Assembly (NCBI GenBank): GCA_964438205.1
Contig: CAYTJQ010000003.1
Span: forward strand, 1 to 64,000
DNA: 64,000 nt
Reading direction: 5' to 3'
DNA from: Pseudohaliea sp964438205
GTDB taxonomy: Bacteria; Pseudomonadota; Gammaproteobacteria; Pseudomonadales; Halieaceae
A model generated the notes under the pieces. It was not told the DNA's origin, searched no databases, and saw nothing but the letters and a program-made list of their open reading frames with translations. The position numbers and the translations under genes were made by a program. This document shows, piece after piece, positions 8,995-17,616 of this stretch; the stretch's first letter is position 1; each line of letters begins with the position of its first letter.

Positions 8995-9107
8995 GATGTT
9001 GCCTCCGCTGTGTGGTTTCACCGGTGCCCTGCACCGGCAATCGCTGCTGTCCTCGCAACCTTAGGCGCAGGCAGGCGAAAGGCATACGGCGGTTAACAGG
9101 AGTTTGT

Positions 9108-9124
9108 GATAAGATTTATTTATC
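9108..9124. promoter_or_regulatory. Candidate LysR-type operator (inverted repeat)
   Basis: GATAAGATTTATTTATC contains the inverted repeat GATAA (9108-9112) and TTATC (9120-9124) around seven bases. This fits the T-N11-A dyad typical of LysR-type binding sites. It lies in the divergent spacer between the carbonic anhydrase operon and the LysR gene, 38 bases before the LysR start. It is the AT-rich spot of an otherwise GC-rich spacer. Confidence 0.45.
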
Positions 9125-9161
9125 GCTGCCCGGGAGGCACCGGCAGCAGGAGGACGACAGC

Positions 9162-10142
9162 GTGACCCAGGCCGACAAACCCGCGCCACTCCGCAGCGCC
9201 GCCCTGGACCCGGACAAGGTGTCGCTGAAACACCTGCGTTGCCTTTCCGCGATCGCCGAAACCGGCAGCTTTCGCCGCGCCGCCGACCGCCTCGGAGTGA
9301 CACAGCCGGCGCTCACCGCGCAGATTGCGGCGCTGGAGTCGGCCCTGGGCCTGCAGCTGTTCGAGCGCTCGCGGCGCGGCGCCGCCCTGTCGCCGGAGGG
9401 CCGCGAGCTGCTGGGCAGTGCCCACCGCGTCCTGGAAGAGTTCCAGGGTTTCGTCGACCGGGCGGCGACGCTCTCCGGCGGCGCCGTCGTCACCTATCGC
9501 ACGGGGGTGCCCCCCACCCTCGGGCCCTACCTGCTGCCGCACATACTGCCCCCGCTGCACCGCAAGTACGCCGGGCTGCGTCTTTACGTGCGCGAGAGCG
9601 TGCCCCGTGATCTCGAGGAGGGCCTGCGCAACAACCAGCACGACTTCATTTTCACGCCGCTGCCGGTCTCGGACCGGCAGCTAACCATCGTGCCCCTGTT
9701 CCGGGAGCCGCTGAAGCTGGTCATGGCCAACGACCACCACCTCGCCGGCAAGGCCCGCGTCAACCGCGAGGACCTGCTCGGCGAGGAGATACTGAGTATC
9801 GAGGAGCACCACCATTTCCACCGCCAGGTGGCGCAGCTCTGCGAGCGGCTCGGCGCCACCGTGCGCCGGGACTTCGAAGGCACCAGCCTGGACACGCTCC
9901 GACACATGGTGGTGATGGGCACCGGGATGGCGTTCCTGCCCTCGCTCTACGTGGCCTCGGAAATCCACGACCAGAGCGAGTTGCGGGTCACGGACCTGCA
10001 CGGCGACAGCATCGCCCGGATCCAGGCCATGGCCTGGCGCTCGTCTTCCCCGGCCCGGGCGCTCTTCCGGGAGCTCGCGCAGGAGATCCGCCGCATCCTC
10101 CGCGAGCAGCGGCCGGCGGACATCGTCGTCATCGACAGCTGA
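9162..10142 (+). CDS. LysR-family transcriptional regulator
   Basis: A 326-residue LysR-type regulator. The winged helix-turn-helix at about residues 25-85 includes FRRAADRLGVTQPALTAQIAALE, and the rest is a periplasmic-binding-like effector domain. GTG 9162 is preferred, with AGGAGG about ten bases upstream. It is divergent from the carbonic anhydrase-SulP operon, the classic arrangement for a LysR regulator and its target; an inverted repeat sits between them. By analogy with CbbR- or CmpR-type control it could respond to carbon status, but OxyR-like or other roles are possible. The effector is unknown. Confidence 0.85.
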   Translation: MTQADKPAPLRSAALDPDKVSLKHLRCLSAIAETGSFRRAADRLGVTQPALTAQIAALESALGLQLFERSRRGAALSPEGRELLGSAHRVLEEFQGFVDRAATLSGGAVVTYRTGVPPTLGPYLLPHILPPLHRKYAGLRLYVRESVPRDLEEGLRNNQHDFIFTPLPVSDRQLTIVPLFREPLKLVMANDHHLAGKARVNREDLLGEEILSIEEHHHFHRQVAQLCERLGATVRRDFEGTSLDTLRHMVVMGTGMAFLPSLYVASEIHDQSELRVTDLHGDSIARIQAMAWRSSSPARALFRELAQEIRRILREQRPADIVVIDS

Positions 10143-10163
10143 GGCGACCGCTGCGGCGCCTCA
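10140..10163. terminator. Hairpin shared by the stops of two convergent LysR genes
   Basis: TGAGGCG (10140-10146) and CGCCTCA (10157-10163) form a perfect 7-bp stem. The first arm contains the stop codon of the plus-strand LysR gene and the second contains the stop of the minus-strand one. No U tract is present on either strand, so termination strength is uncertain. Confidence 0.4.
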
Positions 10164-11042
10164 CTCCACCCGGCCGATATCCACGAGCAGCGTCTGCAGG
10201 GCCGTGGGCACGTAGCTGCGCCTGATCGTTATCGCGTAGAAGTACTCGAAGACATTGGGCAGGGTCATGTACTCGACGAGCTGGCCGCGGCGGATCTCGT
10301 CACGCACGACCACGGTGGGGAGCACCGCGAGGGCGTCACCGTCCCGCGCCAGCAGGCGCAGCATGGCCATGTCGTCGGCCTCCGCCTGGACGTCCGGCGT
10401 GTACTGCCAGAGCGTGCAGAGGCCATCGAACGCCCGGCGCACCTCGCTGTCCCGCGAGGGAAGAACCCAGTACTGGCCCTCGTAGCCGTGCGGAAAGGTC
10501 GTCTCCGGGCGCAGCTCCGGCGGCCCGACGATGGACACCGGCTGGCTCGCCAGCAGCTGGCTCTGCCACAGCTGCTCGTCGCTGCCGCGAACGTCGCCGT
10601 TGGTGAGCGCCACGTCGAGCTGATGGCGCGCGAGGCCGTCGAGGAGCCCGTCCAGCGTGTTCGCGTGCAGCGTGAAGCGGATCTTACGGTCGATCAGCAG
10701 CGGCGTGACCAGGTGGTCGATGAAGTTCCGCGACAGCGTCGACAGCATGCCGATGCGCAGCATCTGCGCCTCCGGCTCCATGCCGTGGCGCAGCATCGAC
10801 TCGAGTTCCTCGCCCTTGGCGAAGATGTCGTTGGCGTAGCCGAGGACCCGCTGCCCCGCGTCGGTGAGCGTCATGCGCCGGCCGCTGCGGTCAAACAGCT
10901 GTGTGTCCGTACTTTCCTCGAGCTGGCGGATCTGCGACGACAGCGCGGACTGGGAGACGTGCAGCTTCTTCGCCACGGCGGTGAGGTTGCCCTCCGAAGC
11001 CACCCGCCAGAAGTAGTAGAGATGCCGGTAGTTGAGACGCAC
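10161..11042 (-). CDS. NhaR-like LysR-family regulator
   Basis: A 293-residue LysR-type protein. Its opening LNYRHLYYFWRVASEGNLTA is the form seen in NhaR, the activator of sodium/proton antiporter genes. The helix-turn-helix covers about residues 15-60 (AVAKKLHVSQSALSSQIRQLEE). GTG 11042 has GGGAGG about eight bases before it; an ATG at 11069 would add nine residues. It is divergent from the membrane protein-USP operon across an AT-rich spacer. No antiporter gene is present here, so its target is probably that operon. Effector unknown, though sodium or pH stress is suggested by the NhaR likeness. Confidence 0.8.
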   Translation of the reverse strand: MRLNYRHLYYFWRVASEGNLTAVAKKLHVSQSALSSQIRQLEESTDTQLFDRSGRRMTLTDAGQRVLGYANDIFAKGEELESMLRHGMEPEAQMLRIGMLSTLSRNFIDHLVTPLLIDRKIRFTLHANTLDGLLDGLARHQLDVALTNGDVRGSDEQLWQSQLLASQPVSIVGPPELRPETTFPHGYEGQYWVLPSRDSEVRRAFDGLCTLWQYTPDVQAEADDMAMLRLLARDGDALAVLPTVVVRDEIRRGQLVEYMTLPNVFEYFYAITIRRSYVPTALQTLLVDIGRVE

Positions 11043-11202
11043 GAACCACCTCCCGCCAAGGAAACGCAATCATTTGATTGTTAAGAAAAACAGAACAGCC
11101 TGCCTTGAGTTCGCAATTATAGAATTAAAAGCAAATATATATCTATTTTACTTGCGTTTTCCGCGCCGGGATACTGCCACCAACGATCACAAGGATGGCG
11201 CC
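11043..11202. promoter_or_regulatory. AT-rich divergent promoter region
   Basis: This 160-base spacer separates the NhaR-like gene from the membrane protein-USP operon. Positions about 11080-11160 are strikingly AT-rich compared with all neighbours and include TATAGAATTAAAAG and AAATATATATCTATTTTA stretches. Promoters for both directions and the regulator's own site are expected here; I cannot fix exact hexamers with confidence. Confidence 0.4.
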
Positions 11203-11703
11203 ATGTCCCTCGCACCCGCCCTGCACAGCCTGCCACCCCTGCTCCTCGCTACCGGCCCGCTGCTGGCCCTGCTGGCCATGGCCCGGGCCGGCGCGCCCCG
11301 TTTTGCCGGCCGCCTTCGCCCCGCCGCCGTGGCCCATGCGGGCATGGCCGCCACCGCCCTGGCCCTCGGGCTTCAGGCGCTGGCGGTGCTGCAGCTGTTC
11401 GCTGTCGTCGCTTGTGCCGCGGGCCGCAGCGAGATCGGCCAGGCCGTGCTGGCGCGCGCGGGCCGGGAGCCGGTCGCCCCGCTGGCGCCCCACCATGCCT
11501 GGGCCGGCGCCCTCGTACTCGCCGTGCCCCTCGCCGCGGCGGTTGCGCTCGTCGCCGGTCCGGGCGGGCTCGCCGGCCCGTGGCAGTGGATCGCCGCTTT
11601 CCTGGTCGTGGCCCTCACGGAGCGCGCGGTGACGCCCCCCAGGGCCCCGCTCGCGGCTGCCGGCGCCTTCGCGATCCTGCTGCTTGCGGGGCTCGCCCCG
11701 TGA
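11203..11703 (+). CDS. Small multi-pass membrane protein, unknown
   Basis: A 166-residue, very hydrophobic protein with about four to five membrane segments (near 8-28, 42-70, 98-118, 122-140 and 147-164). ATG 11203 follows AAGGATGGCGCC. Its stop overlaps the GTG start of the universal stress protein gene (GTGA), so the two are coupled. I recognise no family. The position in an operon divergent from an NhaR-like regulator suggests a stress-related or ion-linked membrane function, but this is inference. Confidence 0.6.
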   Translation: MSLAPALHSLPPLLLATGPLLALLAMARAGAPRFAGRLRPAAVAHAGMAATALALGLQALAVLQLFAVVACAAGRSEIGQAVLARAGREPVAPLAPHHAWAGALVLAVPLAAAVALVAGPGGLAGPWQWIAAFLVVALTERAVTPPRAPLAAAGAFAILLLAGLAP

Positions 11704-12686
11704 GTGTGTTCCGCAACATCCTCGTCTACGCCGAGGCGGCCGATGCCGACTGCCTCGCCGAGGTCGTCACCTTCGCCGAGCAATCCGGGGCGGCGCTGAG
11801 CGTCTGCGACGTCATCGCCCACGCGCCGGTGCTCGACAGCGGCGGTGCTGTGGCGCGCCTCAAGGCCCTGGACTGGAGTCTCGCCTTCGAAAGCCTGCGC
11901 GGCCTGTGCGCGCCGCACCAGGGCCGCGTTCTCCTCGACTACGCGGTCCTCACCGGCAGCCCGTTCCTCGCGGTGACCGAGCAGGTGACCCGGCAGGGTT
12001 TCGATCTCGTGGTGCATATCTCGGAAACGGCCGCCGACGGGCCTGGCGCGGCCCTCAATCCGACCGGCATGCACCTCGTGCGCAAGTGCCCCGCAGCAGT
12101 GTGGACGCTGCACCCGGAGCGGGCGCAGCACAGCGACAGTCTCCTGCTCGCGGTCGACCGCGAGATCACTGCGGAAACCGATGCCGCGGAACGCTTCGCG
12201 CGGGAGCTGGCGGCCACGGCCTGCGACCTCGCCGCCGCCGCCGGCGCGACGCTGCACCTCGTGCATGCCTGGCAGCCCTACGGCGAAGCACTCCTCGACC
12301 ATCCCCGGGCGGGTCTTTCCCCCGCCGAGATCGACAGCTACCTCGCCGCCCAGGCGAAGGACCACAGCGCCTGGCTCGAGCGCCTCGCCGGCGACGTGAG
12401 CCGCCGTGAGCCGCGGGTAAAGCTGCAGCATCACCTCGAGCGCGGCTCGCCGATCGACGTCATCCCGGCCCTGGCGCGGAAAACCCGCGCCTCGCTGGTC
12501 GTCCTCGGTACCGTGGGCACGAGCGCCCTGCCCGGCGTGCTGATCGGCACGACCGCCGAGGCCATCCTCGCCGTTGCCGAGACCCCGATTCTCGCCATCA
12601 AGCCCCGGGGCTTCACCACCCCGATCCAGTTTGCCGACCCCGTGGAGAAGCTCCGGGCGGTCAGCGAAGGAGGTACTGCACCGTGA
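11700..12686 (+). CDS. Tandem universal stress protein (two UspA domains)
   Basis: A 328-residue cytoplasmic protein with two UspA-type domains (about 1-140 and 150-305). The second domain ends with the nucleotide-binding pattern GTVGTSALPGVLIGTTAE followed by VAETPILAIKP, which marks ATP-binding UspA members; the first domain's matching loop is degenerate (residues near 100-125). Tandem proteins of this kind (UspE-like) act in stress survival. The gene is coupled at both ends: GTGA with the upstream membrane protein gene and GTGA with the downstream one. Confidence 0.8.
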   Translation: MSVFRNILVYAEAADADCLAEVVTFAEQSGAALSVCDVIAHAPVLDSGGAVARLKALDWSLAFESLRGLCAPHQGRVLLDYAVLTGSPFLAVTEQVTRQGFDLVVHISETAADGPGAALNPTGMHLVRKCPAAVWTLHPERAQHSDSLLLAVDREITAETDAAERFARELAATACDLAAAAGATLHLVHAWQPYGEALLDHPRAGLSPAEIDSYLAAQAKDHSAWLERLAGDVSRREPRVKLQHHLERGSPIDVIPALARKTRASLVVLGTVGTSALPGVLIGTTAEAILAVAETPILAIKPRGFTTPIQFADPVEKLRAVSEGGTAP

Positions 12687-13048
12687 CCAAAGCCCACGAA
12701 CGAAAGGACAGCCGACAGGAAACCCGTCAGCGGACGCCGGCCCGGTGCGACGACGCCCCACAGGACCTCACTGCCCTCTGGCAGGCGAAGGAGTCCGCGC
12801 CCCCGGTGCTGCTGGCTGTCGAGGAAAGGCTCGGCCAGCTGCCCCTCGAAGCGCGCTTCGTCGCCCTCTGCCAGCTGGCGCAGGCGCCCTCGGTCTTCCA
12901 ACGCCTCGCCGCCTACCGCTGGCTCGCCGGCCTTCACCGCCTCGATCTGCGCTACGAGCAGCGGGCCAAGCGGATCATCGCCGCTGCCCTGGGTCACGAG
13001 GAGGGCCTCGCGCGAGAGCGGGTGAAGCAGCTGCTCAAGCGCTGCTGA
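12683..13048 (+). CDS. Small hypothetical protein, third gene of the USP operon
   Basis: A 121-residue soluble protein, charged at the N-terminus, then alpha-helical in character (about 30-118) with many Leu, Ala and Arg. GTG 12683 overlaps the preceding stop (GTGA). It has no membrane segment and no motif I recognise. Its last 14 bases overlap the 3' end of the convergent cusA-like gene, which ends at 13035. The tight coupling argues that it is real. Confidence 0.55.
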   Translation: MTKAHERKDSRQETRQRTPARCDDAPQDLTALWQAKESAPPVLLAVEERLGQLPLEARFVALCQLAQAPSVFQRLAAYRWLAGLHRLDLRYEQRAKRIIAAALGHEEGLARERVKQLLKRC

Positions 13049-16000
13049 GCTTCCGCTCCCGCCAGAGCAGGAAAACCGCCGGCAATACCAGCAGCGTCAG
13101 CAGCGTGGCGCTCACCATGCCACCGACCATCGGCGCCGCAATACGGCTCATGACCTCGCTGCCCGTGCCGCCGCCGAGCAGGATCGGGAGCAGGCCCAGG
13201 GTGGTCGCCGAGGCCGTCATGAGGACCGGCCGCACGCGCCGTGTCGCCCCCGCAAGCACGACCTCCCGCAGAGCCTCCCTGTCCAGCGCTCCGGCGGATC
13301 CGTGGTCAGCGAGGGCCTGGTCCAGGTAGACGAACATGATCACGCCGGTCTCGATGGCCACGCCCGCCAGGGCAATAAAGCCCACGCCCACCGCGACGGA
13401 CAGGTTGTAGCCCAGGGCCCAGAGCAGCCAGAGGCTGCCGACGAGCGCCAGGGGCAGCGTCCCGAGCAGCAGGAGCACTTCCGCCACCCGGCGGAAATTC
13501 AGGTAGAGCAGGAGCGCGATGAGGGCGACGGTCAGCGGCACCACGAGCGTGAGCCGGGCCCGCGCGCGCTCGAGGTACTCGTACTGGCCGGACCAGCTCA
13601 GCGAGTACCCGGCCGGCAGCGCGAGCTCCGCCGCGACCCGCTCCTTAGCCGAAGCCACGTAGCGCCCCACGTCGATGCCGGTAATGTCCACGAAGGTCCA
13701 GCCGTTCAGCCGGGCGTTTTCGCTCTTGATGCCCGGCGGGCCATCCTCGACCCGGATCGACGCCACGTCCCCCAGCGCGAGGTGGCGGCCGTCGCCGGTC
13801 ACGATCGGCAGTTCCGCGAGCTGCGCGGGCGAATCCCGCCAGTACTGCGGGTAGCGCAGGTTGATCGGGTAGCGCTCGCGACCCTCCACCGCCTCGCCCA
13901 CGGTGGCGCCGCCGATTGCCGTCACGACCACGTCCTGCAGGTCGGCGATGTTGAGGCCGTAGCGGGCAGCCCGCTCGCGGTCGATGTCCACGACCAGGTA
14001 GCGACCGCCGGCGACCCGCTCGGAGTAGACGGAGGCCGTGCCCGGCGGGTCCTCGAGGATCGTCTCCAGCCGGCGGCCGATCGCCTCGATCCCGCCGAGC
14101 TCGGGGCCGGCGACCTTGATACCCACGGGTGTCTTGATGCCCGTCGCCAGCATATCGATACGGGTCTTGATGGGCATGACCCAGGCGTTGGTCACGCCCG
14201 GCAGACGTACGAGCGCATCGAGCTCGGCCTTCAGGCGCTCCGTGGTCATGCCTCGCCGCCACTGGTCCCGCGGGCGCAGCTGGATGAAGGTCTCGATCAT
14301 GGTCAGCGGTGCCGGGTCCGTCGCCGTCTCCGCGCGCCCGACCTTGCCGAAGACCCGCTCGACCTCCGGCACTGTGGCGATGAGCTTGTCGGTATGCTGC
14401 AGCAGGCGCCGCGCCTCACCGATCGAAATCCCCGGATAGGTCGTCGGCATGTACATGAGGTCGCCCTCGTCCAGCGGCGGGATGAACTCGCTGCCCAGGC
14501 GCGACAGGGGCCAGAGGGCGCTGGCCACCAGCAGCAGGGCCAGGGCGACCACCGTGCGCGGATAGCGCAACACAGTGCGCAGCAGCGGCCGGTAGGCCGC
14601 AACGAGCACCCGGTTTACCGGGTGCTGCGCTTCCGGCCGCAGGCGGCCGCGCACGAAGTAGCCGAGAAGCACCGGCACCAGGGTCACGGACAGGGCTGCC
14701 GCCGCGGCCATGGCATAGGTCTTGGTGAAGGCCAGCGGCGCAAACAGCCGCCCTTCCTGCGCCTCCAGCGTGAACACGGGGAGGAAACTCACCGTGATGA
14801 TCAGCAGGCTGAAGAACAGCGCGGGCCCCACCTCCGTCGACGCCGCCTGCACCACCTGCCAGCGGTTGCCTGCGTGCAGCGGCTCGCGCTCCGCGTGCCG
14901 GTGCAGGTTCTCCACCAGCACGATGGCGCCGTCGATCATGGCCCCCACGGCGATGGCGATGCCGCCCAGGGACATGATGTTGGCGTTGATGCCCTGCCAG
15001 TGCATGACCACGAACGCCGCCAGGATGCCGACGGGCAGACTGGCCACCGCCACCAGCGAGGAGCGCAGGTGGAACAGGAACGCAAGGCACACCAGGGCGA
15101 CGACGAGGAACTCCTCCAGCAGCTTCTGCCAGAGGTTGTCGACGGCCCGGTGGATAAGGCCCGAGCGGTCGTAGACGGTGATGAGTTCCACGCCGTCGGG
15201 CAGACCCGCGCGCAGCGTCTCGAGCTTTGCCTTCACGGCTTCGATCGTCGCCCGGGCGTTCTCGCCGTAGCGCATGACGACGATGCCCCCGACTACCTCG
15301 CCCTCGCCGTCGAGCTCGGCCACACCACGACGCAGCTGGGGCCCGAGGCCGATCGTGGCGACATCGCGCAGCTGCAGCGGCGTCCCCGCATCGCTCGCCC
15401 CGAGCGGGACCGCGGCGAGGTCATCGACGCTGTCGATATAGCCGCGCGTGGTGACCATGTACTCGGCCTCGGCGAGTTCGAGCACGGAGGCGCCCTGCTC
15501 CCCGTTGCCGCGGCGGATCGCCGTCTGCACCTGCGCCAGTGGCAGGCCGTAGGCGCGCAACTTCTGCGGGTCCACCTGCACCTGGTACTGCCTCACCATA
15601 CCGCCGACCGTCGCTACCTCGGCGACGCCCGGCACAGTCTGCAGTTCATAGCGCAGGAACCAGTCCTGCAGGCTGCGCAGCGCCGCCAGGTCGTGGCGGC
15701 CGCTGCGATCCACGAGGGCGTACAGGTAAACCCAGCCCACGCCGGTGGCGTCCGGGCCCAGCTCCGGGCGGACCCCGTCCGGGAGTGAAGGCGCAGCCTG
15801 GTTCAGGTACTCGAGGACCCGGGACCTGGCCCAGTACAGGTCCGTGTCGTCGTCGAAGATGACGTAGACGTAGGAATCGCCGAAGAAGGAGTAGCCGCGG
15901 ACCGTGCGCGCGCCGGGCACGGAAAGGAGCGCGGTGGTCAGCGGATAGGTGACCTGGTCTTCCACCACCTGGGGCGCCTGCCCGGGGTAGGGGGTTTTTA

Positions 16001-16145
16001 CGATGACCTGCACATCCGACAGATCCGGGATCGCATCCACCGGTGTCCGGTAGAGGGCCCAGGCACCCGCGACCACCAGGGCCAGGCTGGCGAGCAGCAC
16101 CAGGAAGCGATTGTGCAGGGACCAGCGTATGAGCGCGGCGATCAC
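13035..16145 (-). CDS. cusA: Heavy-metal efflux RND transporter, CusA/CzcA family
   Basis: A 1036-residue inner-membrane pump of the HME-RND family, usual length. The N-terminus (WSLHNRFLVLLASLALVVAG then TPVDAIPDLSDVQVIV) is the family signature, and blocks of membrane helices near 340-500 and 870-1025 flank large periplasmic loops. With the adaptor and outer-membrane channel encoded just upstream it forms a tripartite proton-driven exporter of monovalent copper/silver or related metals. The start is GTG 16145, which overlaps the stop of cusB (GTGA). Metal specificity for Cu/Ag over Zn/Co is inferred from closeness to CusA and from the Met/His-rich partners. Confidence 0.88.
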   Translation of the reverse strand: MIAALIRWSLHNRFLVLLASLALVVAGAWALYRTPVDAIPDLSDVQVIVKTPYPGQAPQVVEDQVTYPLTTALLSVPGARTVRGYSFFGDSYVYVIFDDDTDLYWARSRVLEYLNQAAPSLPDGVRPELGPDATGVGWVYLYALVDRSGRHDLAALRSLQDWFLRYELQTVPGVAEVATVGGMVRQYQVQVDPQKLRAYGLPLAQVQTAIRRGNGEQGASVLELAEAEYMVTTRGYIDSVDDLAAVPLGASDAGTPLQLRDVATIGLGPQLRRGVAELDGEGEVVGGIVVMRYGENARATIEAVKAKLETLRAGLPDGVELITVYDRSGLIHRAVDNLWQKLLEEFLVVALVCLAFLFHLRSSLVAVASLPVGILAAFVVMHWQGINANIMSLGGIAIAVGAMIDGAIVLVENLHRHAEREPLHAGNRWQVVQAASTEVGPALFFSLLIITVSFLPVFTLEAQEGRLFAPLAFTKTYAMAAAAALSVTLVPVLLGYFVRGRLRPEAQHPVNRVLVAAYRPLLRTVLRYPRTVVALALLLVASALWPLSRLGSEFIPPLDEGDLMYMPTTYPGISIGEARRLLQHTDKLIATVPEVERVFGKVGRAETATDPAPLTMIETFIQLRPRDQWRRGMTTERLKAELDALVRLPGVTNAWVMPIKTRIDMLATGIKTPVGIKVAGPELGGIEAIGRRLETILEDPPGTASVYSERVAGGRYLVVDIDRERAARYGLNIADLQDVVVTAIGGATVGEAVEGRERYPINLRYPQYWRDSPAQLAELPIVTGDGRHLALGDVASIRVEDGPPGIKSENARLNGWTFVDITGIDVGRYVASAKERVAAELALPAGYSLSWSGQYEYLERARARLTLVVPLTVALIALLLYLNFRRVAEVLLLLGTLPLALVGSLWLLWALGYNLSVAVGVGFIALAGVAIETGVIMFVYLDQALADHGSAGALDREALREVVLAGATRRVRPVLMTASATTLGLLPILLGGGTGSEVMSRIAAPMVGGMVSATLLTLLVLPAVFLLWRERKLSSA

Positions 16146-17616
16146 GGCGTGCCCTCCCCGTCGCCGCCCGGGTCCTTCTCACCATGATCCACTTCGCCGT
16201 GAGCCATTTCGCCGTGANNNNNNNNNNNNNNNNNNNNNNNNNNNNNNNNNNNNNNNNNNNNNNNNNNNNNNNNNNNNNNNNNNNNNNNNNNNNNNNNNNN
16301 NNNNNNNNNNNNNNNNNTTCGCCGTGAGCCATTTCGCCGTGATCCATGGCGCTGTGGTCCACCTCGCCACGGTCCATCTCCCCACGGTCCCTGTCGGTGG
16401 CCGCTCCTGCGGAAAGGCGCTCGAGGCCGGCCCGCTGGCTGGACTCGGAGTCGAGGAGGAACTGCGCGGAGGTGACGACCCGGTCACCGGTCGCCAGGCC
16501 GGCGCTCACCTCGACGAAACGGTCACCGTGGGCGCCGAGCTCGACGGCGACGGCGCGAAAGCGACCGTCGCCCAGGGCGAGCACCACGCGGTCACCGTCG
16601 CCGGTGCGTATCACGGCCTCCGCCGGCACCGCCAGCACCGGGTCGCCGGCGGGCGCTTCGAGGATGACGCGGGTAAACATGTTCGGCCGCAGCGCGCTGT
16701 CGGGGTTGGCGAAGCGAAGGCGCAGGCGCAGGGTGCGGGTCACCGGGTCCAGGGACGGGTAGATGAAATCCACGCGCCCACGCCACTCGCGTCCGGGGTG
16801 GTAGTCCGCGCTCATGCGGACCGGCATGCCCACGCGGACCCGGTCCACCTGGCGCTCGAGCACCTCGGCCTCGACCCACACGCTGCCGAGGGCCCCGATC
16901 GCCATGAGCGTCGTCCCCGGCTCGACGTAGAAGCCCTCGCGGATGTTGAGTTCATCCACAAGGCCGTCATGGCCGGCGGTGAAGGTCACGGTCTGGCGCA
17001 CGGTCCGGTCGGCCTCGATTGCCCGCACCAGCGAAGCCGGTACCTTCAGCGCCGCCAGCCGCTCCCGCGCGGCCCGCGCCAGGTCGGCGTTGTCGCGGCG
17101 CAGCGCCAGCACGAACTCTTCCTGGGCGTTAACCAGGTCCGGCGAGTACAGCGCGTAGAGCGGTTCGCCGGCGCGCACGGGGTCACCGGCGGCCTTAACG
17201 TGGAGCTTCTCGATCCAGCCGGAGACCCGCGGGTGCACGTGGGTCAGGCGGTCCTCGTCCCAGCGCACGTAGCCCACCGTGCGCAGCGTCGGACGCAGCA
17301 CGCGGCGCTCGACGAGGGCCGTACGCACGCCGAGGTTGTTCTCCACGGCCGGCGCGATTCGCACCGTGCCGGCGGGGTCGGCGCCGGCGCCCTCGCCCGC
17401 CTCATAGACGGGCACCAGGTCCATGCCCATGGGGGACTTGCCCGGTTCGTCGCGGCGATAGGACGGATCCATGGGGGCCACCCAGTACAGGGGTTCCCGG
17501 GATTCTGCCCGCGGCGGATCCCGCTCGGGGGCCCCGTCCGACAGCATGAGAGCGAGAAGCGCGCCGCCGGCCGCGGCGGTCAGCAGCGCAAGGCTGGCAG
17601 GGAGCGGTCTGTTCAT
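16142..17616 (-). CDS. cusB: Membrane-fusion adaptor of metal RND pump (CusB-like) with His-rich tail; interrupted by assembly gap
   Basis: A periplasmic adaptor linking the RND pump to its outer-membrane channel. It has an N-terminal membrane anchor (5-25), a short heavy-metal-binding domain with VAPMDPSYRRDEPGKSPMGMDLVP near residues 47-72, and HlyD/CusB barrel-sandwich regions. The C-terminus carries five-residue repeats such as MDHGE and MAHGE, probable metal-binding. The 100-N gap at 16218-16317 lies in this repeat. The 25 bases on each side are identical, and merging them restores one frame of 449 codons ending at the TGA at 16144-16142. The ATG overlaps the stop of cusC. Repeat number is uncertain. 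Confidence 0.85.
16176..16400 (-). repeat. 15-bp repeats encoding His/Met/Glu-rich units in CusB tail
   Basis: Degenerate 15-bp units (for example TTCGCCGTGAGCCAT on the plus strand) encode five-residue units such as MDHGE, MAHGE, MDRGE and VDHGE. Units are seen on both sides of the N gap, so the array length is not known. Confidence 0.75.
16218..16317. other. Assembly gap (100 N) inside cusB repeat
   Basis: A run of exactly 100 N. The 25 bases before it (16193-16217) equal the 25 after it (16318-16342). The join falls in a 15-bp repeat encoding His-rich units, which probably stopped the assembler. Real spacing may be negative (an overlap). Confidence 0.95.

Noticed and set aside
11203..13048. 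DAB-type inorganic-carbon pump, suggested by LysR plus membrane protein
   Set aside because: No DabA (DUF2309) or ND5-like DabB is present; the membrane protein is only 166 residues.
13302..15788. 828-codon open frame on the plus strand
   Set aside because: It is antisense to the clearly recognised cusA; the composition (His, Arg, Gln, Glu) is typical of a shadow frame in GC-rich DNA and shows no domain.
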